Below, one piece after another: positions 6,217 through 7,208 of a DNA stretch of 7,208 bases; the first letter of the stretch is position 1; every line of letters begins with the position of its first letter. Position numbers and translations under genes: made by a program. The stretch lies in NCBI GenBank assembly GCA_964483155.1, contig CAZAAC010000089.1:1-7208 (forward strand), in the 5' to 3' direction. Source of the DNA: JAAYYM01 sp964483155 (lineage in GTDB: Bacteria > Bacillota > Clostridia > Lachnospirales > Lachnospiraceae). The notes below the pieces were generated by a model that did no database searches, was not told where the DNA came from, and was given only the letters and a program-made list of their open reading frames with translations.

Positions 6217-6244
6217 AACAGAGAGCCTAAAAAGGCTCTCTGTT
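6217..6244 (-). terminator. Strong hairpin between hup and rqcP (terminator or attenuator)
   Basis: AACAGAGAGCCT (6217-6228) and AGGCTCTCTGTT (6233-6244) form a perfect 12-bp stem around an AAAA loop (TTTT on the minus strand). It starts 10 nt after the hup stop codon and ends 8 nt before the rqcP ribosome binding site. The minus-strand tail is only TTTAG once the stem is excluded, so termination is probably partial, or the hairpin is an mRNA-stabilising or processing element that limits rqcP relative to hup. Confidence 0.65.
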
Positions 6245-6254
6245 ATCAAAAAAA

Positions 6255-6533
6255 TTATTTCGTGTTAACTAAATCTTTTAATGCCTTACCTGCTTTAAAC
6301 TTTGGAGCATTTGATGCAGGAATTTTCATAACTGCGCCACTCTGAGGATTTCTTCCTTCTCTTGCTGCTCTTTTAGAAACTTCAAATGTGCCAAATCCAA
6401 CTAATTGGACTTTCTCACTTTTTTTCAATTCTCTAGCAACCACATCCGTAAAAGCCTTCAAAGCCTTCTCTGCATCTTTTTTTGATAATCCAGCCTGGTC
6501 AGCCATAGCTGCTACTAATTCTGTTTTGTTCAT
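6255..6533 (-). CDS. hup: HU family DNA-binding protein
   Basis: Histone-like nucleoid protein that binds and bends DNA as a dimer with little sequence preference. The 92 residues match HU throughout: N-terminal helices MNKTELVAAMADQAGLSKKDAEKALKAFTDVV, the GFGTF turn (46-50), the DNA-intercalating beta-arm with GRNPQSG (60-66, Pro63) and the end APKFKAGKALKDLVN. IHF-specific features are not evident. The ATG at 6533 follows a near-perfect AGGAGG site at 6-8 nt, and the promoter upstream is close to consensus, so high expression is likely. An HU gene between mazG and rqcP/yabO is common in Clostridia. Confidence 0.97.
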   Translation of the reverse strand: MNKTELVAAMADQAGLSKKDAEKALKAFTDVVARELKKSEKVQLVGFGTFEVSKRAAREGRNPQSGAVMKIPASNAPKFKAGKALKDLVNTK

Positions 6534-6600
6534 AGTGAACTCCTCCTCTATTCTGAGTATGTTTTTTCAACGTGTATCTTTATAACAACGTCTATCCCTA

Positions 6601-6629
6601 TTTATAAACTTTTTTACTTTGTTTGTCAA
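6601..6629 (-). promoter_or_regulatory. Near-consensus sigma-A promoter of hup
   Basis: Minus strand: TTGACA (6624-6629), a 17-bp spacer, TATAAA (6601-6606). The -35 is perfect and the -10 is one base off, giving a leader of about 60 nt before the hup ATG. A and T tracts in the spacer and upstream may strengthen it. The 9-bp direct repeats at 6638-6666 lie just upstream of the -35. Confidence 0.85.
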
Positions 6630-6685
6630 GGAATTTTTGCCACTTTTAAAGGTTTTATGCCACTTTGCCTTGATTTTGATGACAT
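6626..6685 (-). CDS. Possible 19-residue small ORF between mazG and hup
   Basis: An ATG at 6685 preceded by GGAG at 5 nt opens a 19-codon frame, MSSKSRQSGIKPLKVAKIP, ending in a TGA that overlaps the hup -35 box. The peptide is basic and has no recognisable family. The well-spaced ribosome binding site is the only support; chance is a real possibility in purine-rich sequence. If translated it would come from mazG read-through or an unseen promoter. Confidence 0.15.
   Translation of the reverse strand: MSSKSRQSGIKPLKVAKIP
6638..6666. repeat. Direct repeat TGCCACTTT x2, 20-bp period, upstream of hup promoter
   Basis: TGCCACTTT occurs at 6638-6646 and 6658-6666 (AAAGTGGCA twice on the minus strand), and A-rich sequence follows each copy. 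The period is 20 bp, about two helical turns, and the nearer copy ends 8 bp upstream of the hup -35. This geometry suits a regulator binding one DNA face. The protein is unknown. Confidence 0.4.
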
Positions 6686-6730
6686 AACATCTCCATTGTA
6701 TGATTATGTAAATAAACAAGAATTATTTCT

Positions 6731-7201
6731 TTATTTTGGAATTTTTACCCGTATCGTTTCAGCTATTGCCACTATACTTTCTTTAGAATCAGTTATCATG
6801 CTCTTTTCTTCTTTTTCTTTCTTTTTTATTTCTTCCCAGTTACGTAACACATCTTCTGAAGAATCTGCTCGTCCTATTCCAAACACATGTGGATGTCTAC
6901 GGATCATTTTTTCTGATACACCAGTAATGACATCTTCAATTGTAAATAAACCTTCTTCCTCTGCAATTTGACTATGCATGATTACTTGAAGTAATACATC
7001 ACCTAGTTCTTCACACATATTATCATAACTACCTGTTTTCTCATATATTCTAATAGAAGAAACCAATTCAGCAGCTTCATCAATCATACAGGTCTCTAAC
7101 GATGTATGTGTCTGTTCTCTATCCCAGGGGCATCCGTCTTCTTCCCTTAATTTTGCAATGATTTTTCTGAACTCATCAAATGTATATTTTTCTTGATTCA
7201 T
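6731..7201 (-). CDS. mazG: MazG-like nucleoside triphosphate pyrophosphohydrolase, short form
   Basis: All-alpha NTP pyrophosphatase family that hydrolyses (d)NTPs or damaged nucleotides to the monophosphate plus PPi. The 156-residue product carries one MazG domain: CPWDREQTHTSLETCMIDEAAEL with CPWD at 24-27, the metal-binding acidic motif as DEAAE (41-45) and EELGD (64-68), then FTIEDVITGVSEKMIRRHPHVFG and NWEEIKKKEKEE. Typical clostridial and E. coli MazG proteins are about 250-270 residues with a second MazG-like half ('P.ALIRA.K.Q.KAA'). Here similarity ends after residue about 133 and the protein stops at 156 with IRVKIPK; no downstream frame restores the second half. The first acidic residue is Asp rather than the usual Glu. 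The ATG at 7201 has GAGA just before it at the window edge. Position next to hup and rqcP matches mazG in Firmicutes. Confidence 0.87.
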   Translation of the reverse strand: MNQEKYTFDEFRKIIAKLREEDGCPWDREQTHTSLETCMIDEAAELVSSIRIYEKTGSYDNMCEELGDVLLQVIMHSQIAEEEGLFTIEDVITGVSEKMIRRHPHVFGIGRADSSEDVLRNWEEIKKKEKEEKSMITDSKESIVAIAETIRVKIPK

Positions 7202-7208
7202 TAGTCTC

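Noticed and set aside
6657..6971. Plus-strand frame of 104 codons opposite mazG
   Set aside because: Ser/Phe-rich antisense shadow with no ribosome binding site or family resemblance; the minus strand clearly encodes MazG.
1..7208. CRISPR array, tRNA or rRNA genes, insertion sequence, prophage or toxin-antitoxin pair
   Set aside because: No regularly spaced repeats, cloverleaf, transposase or phage-like frames were found; the window is otherwise standard housekeeping DNA.

Overview
The window reads as a chromosomal housekeeping segment of an AT-rich, low-GC Firmicute. Protein similarity and gene order point to Clostridia, most likely Lachnospiraceae. All eight recognisable protein-coding genes lie on the minus strand, so transcription runs from the right edge to the left. 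Ribosome binding sites are strong and purine-rich, and several sigma-A-type promoters with exact 17-bp spacers can be read directly.

In transcription order the genes are: mazG-like pyrophosphohydrolase (short form), HU DNA-binding protein, RqcP/YabO-like S4 RNA-binding protein, DivIC/FtsB-like division protein, tilS, hpt, ftsH, and a GH13 alpha-amylase/neopullulanase-type gene broken at the left edge. This is the classic Firmicutes mazG...divIC...tilS-hpt-ftsH neighbourhood. The sporulation genes usually embedded in it (yabP and yabQ before divIC, spoIIE before tilS) are absent. Short gaps with their own promoters or a terminator sit at exactly those places, which suggests a lineage that lost sporulation.

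The inferred transcription units are: mazG, entering from the right edge; hup with a near-consensus promoter at 6601-6629, a strong hairpin after it, and rqcP just beyond; divIC with its own promoter (5886-5914) and terminator (5481-5507); tilS-hpt-ftsH from a promoter at 5437-5465, with tilS and hpt overlapping by 8 bp and hpt and ftsH 4 bp apart; then a perfect 11-bp-stem bidirectional terminator (1463-1493) and the separately promoted GH13 gene. The 348-bp ftsH/GH13 gap holds no gene, but it has two related perfect palindromes, the terminator and a candidate promoter.

The oddest point is the left edge. The GH13 reading frame stops matching its family at about position 50, just before the catalytic acid region. 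The first ~56 bases instead encode, on the plus strand, what looks like the H-loop segment of a UvrA-like ABC ATPase. This is either a real rearrangement or an assembly chimera at a contig end. No clearly novel multi-gene system is visible; the remaining points of interest are regulatory repeats, lost genes and a possible very small ORF.
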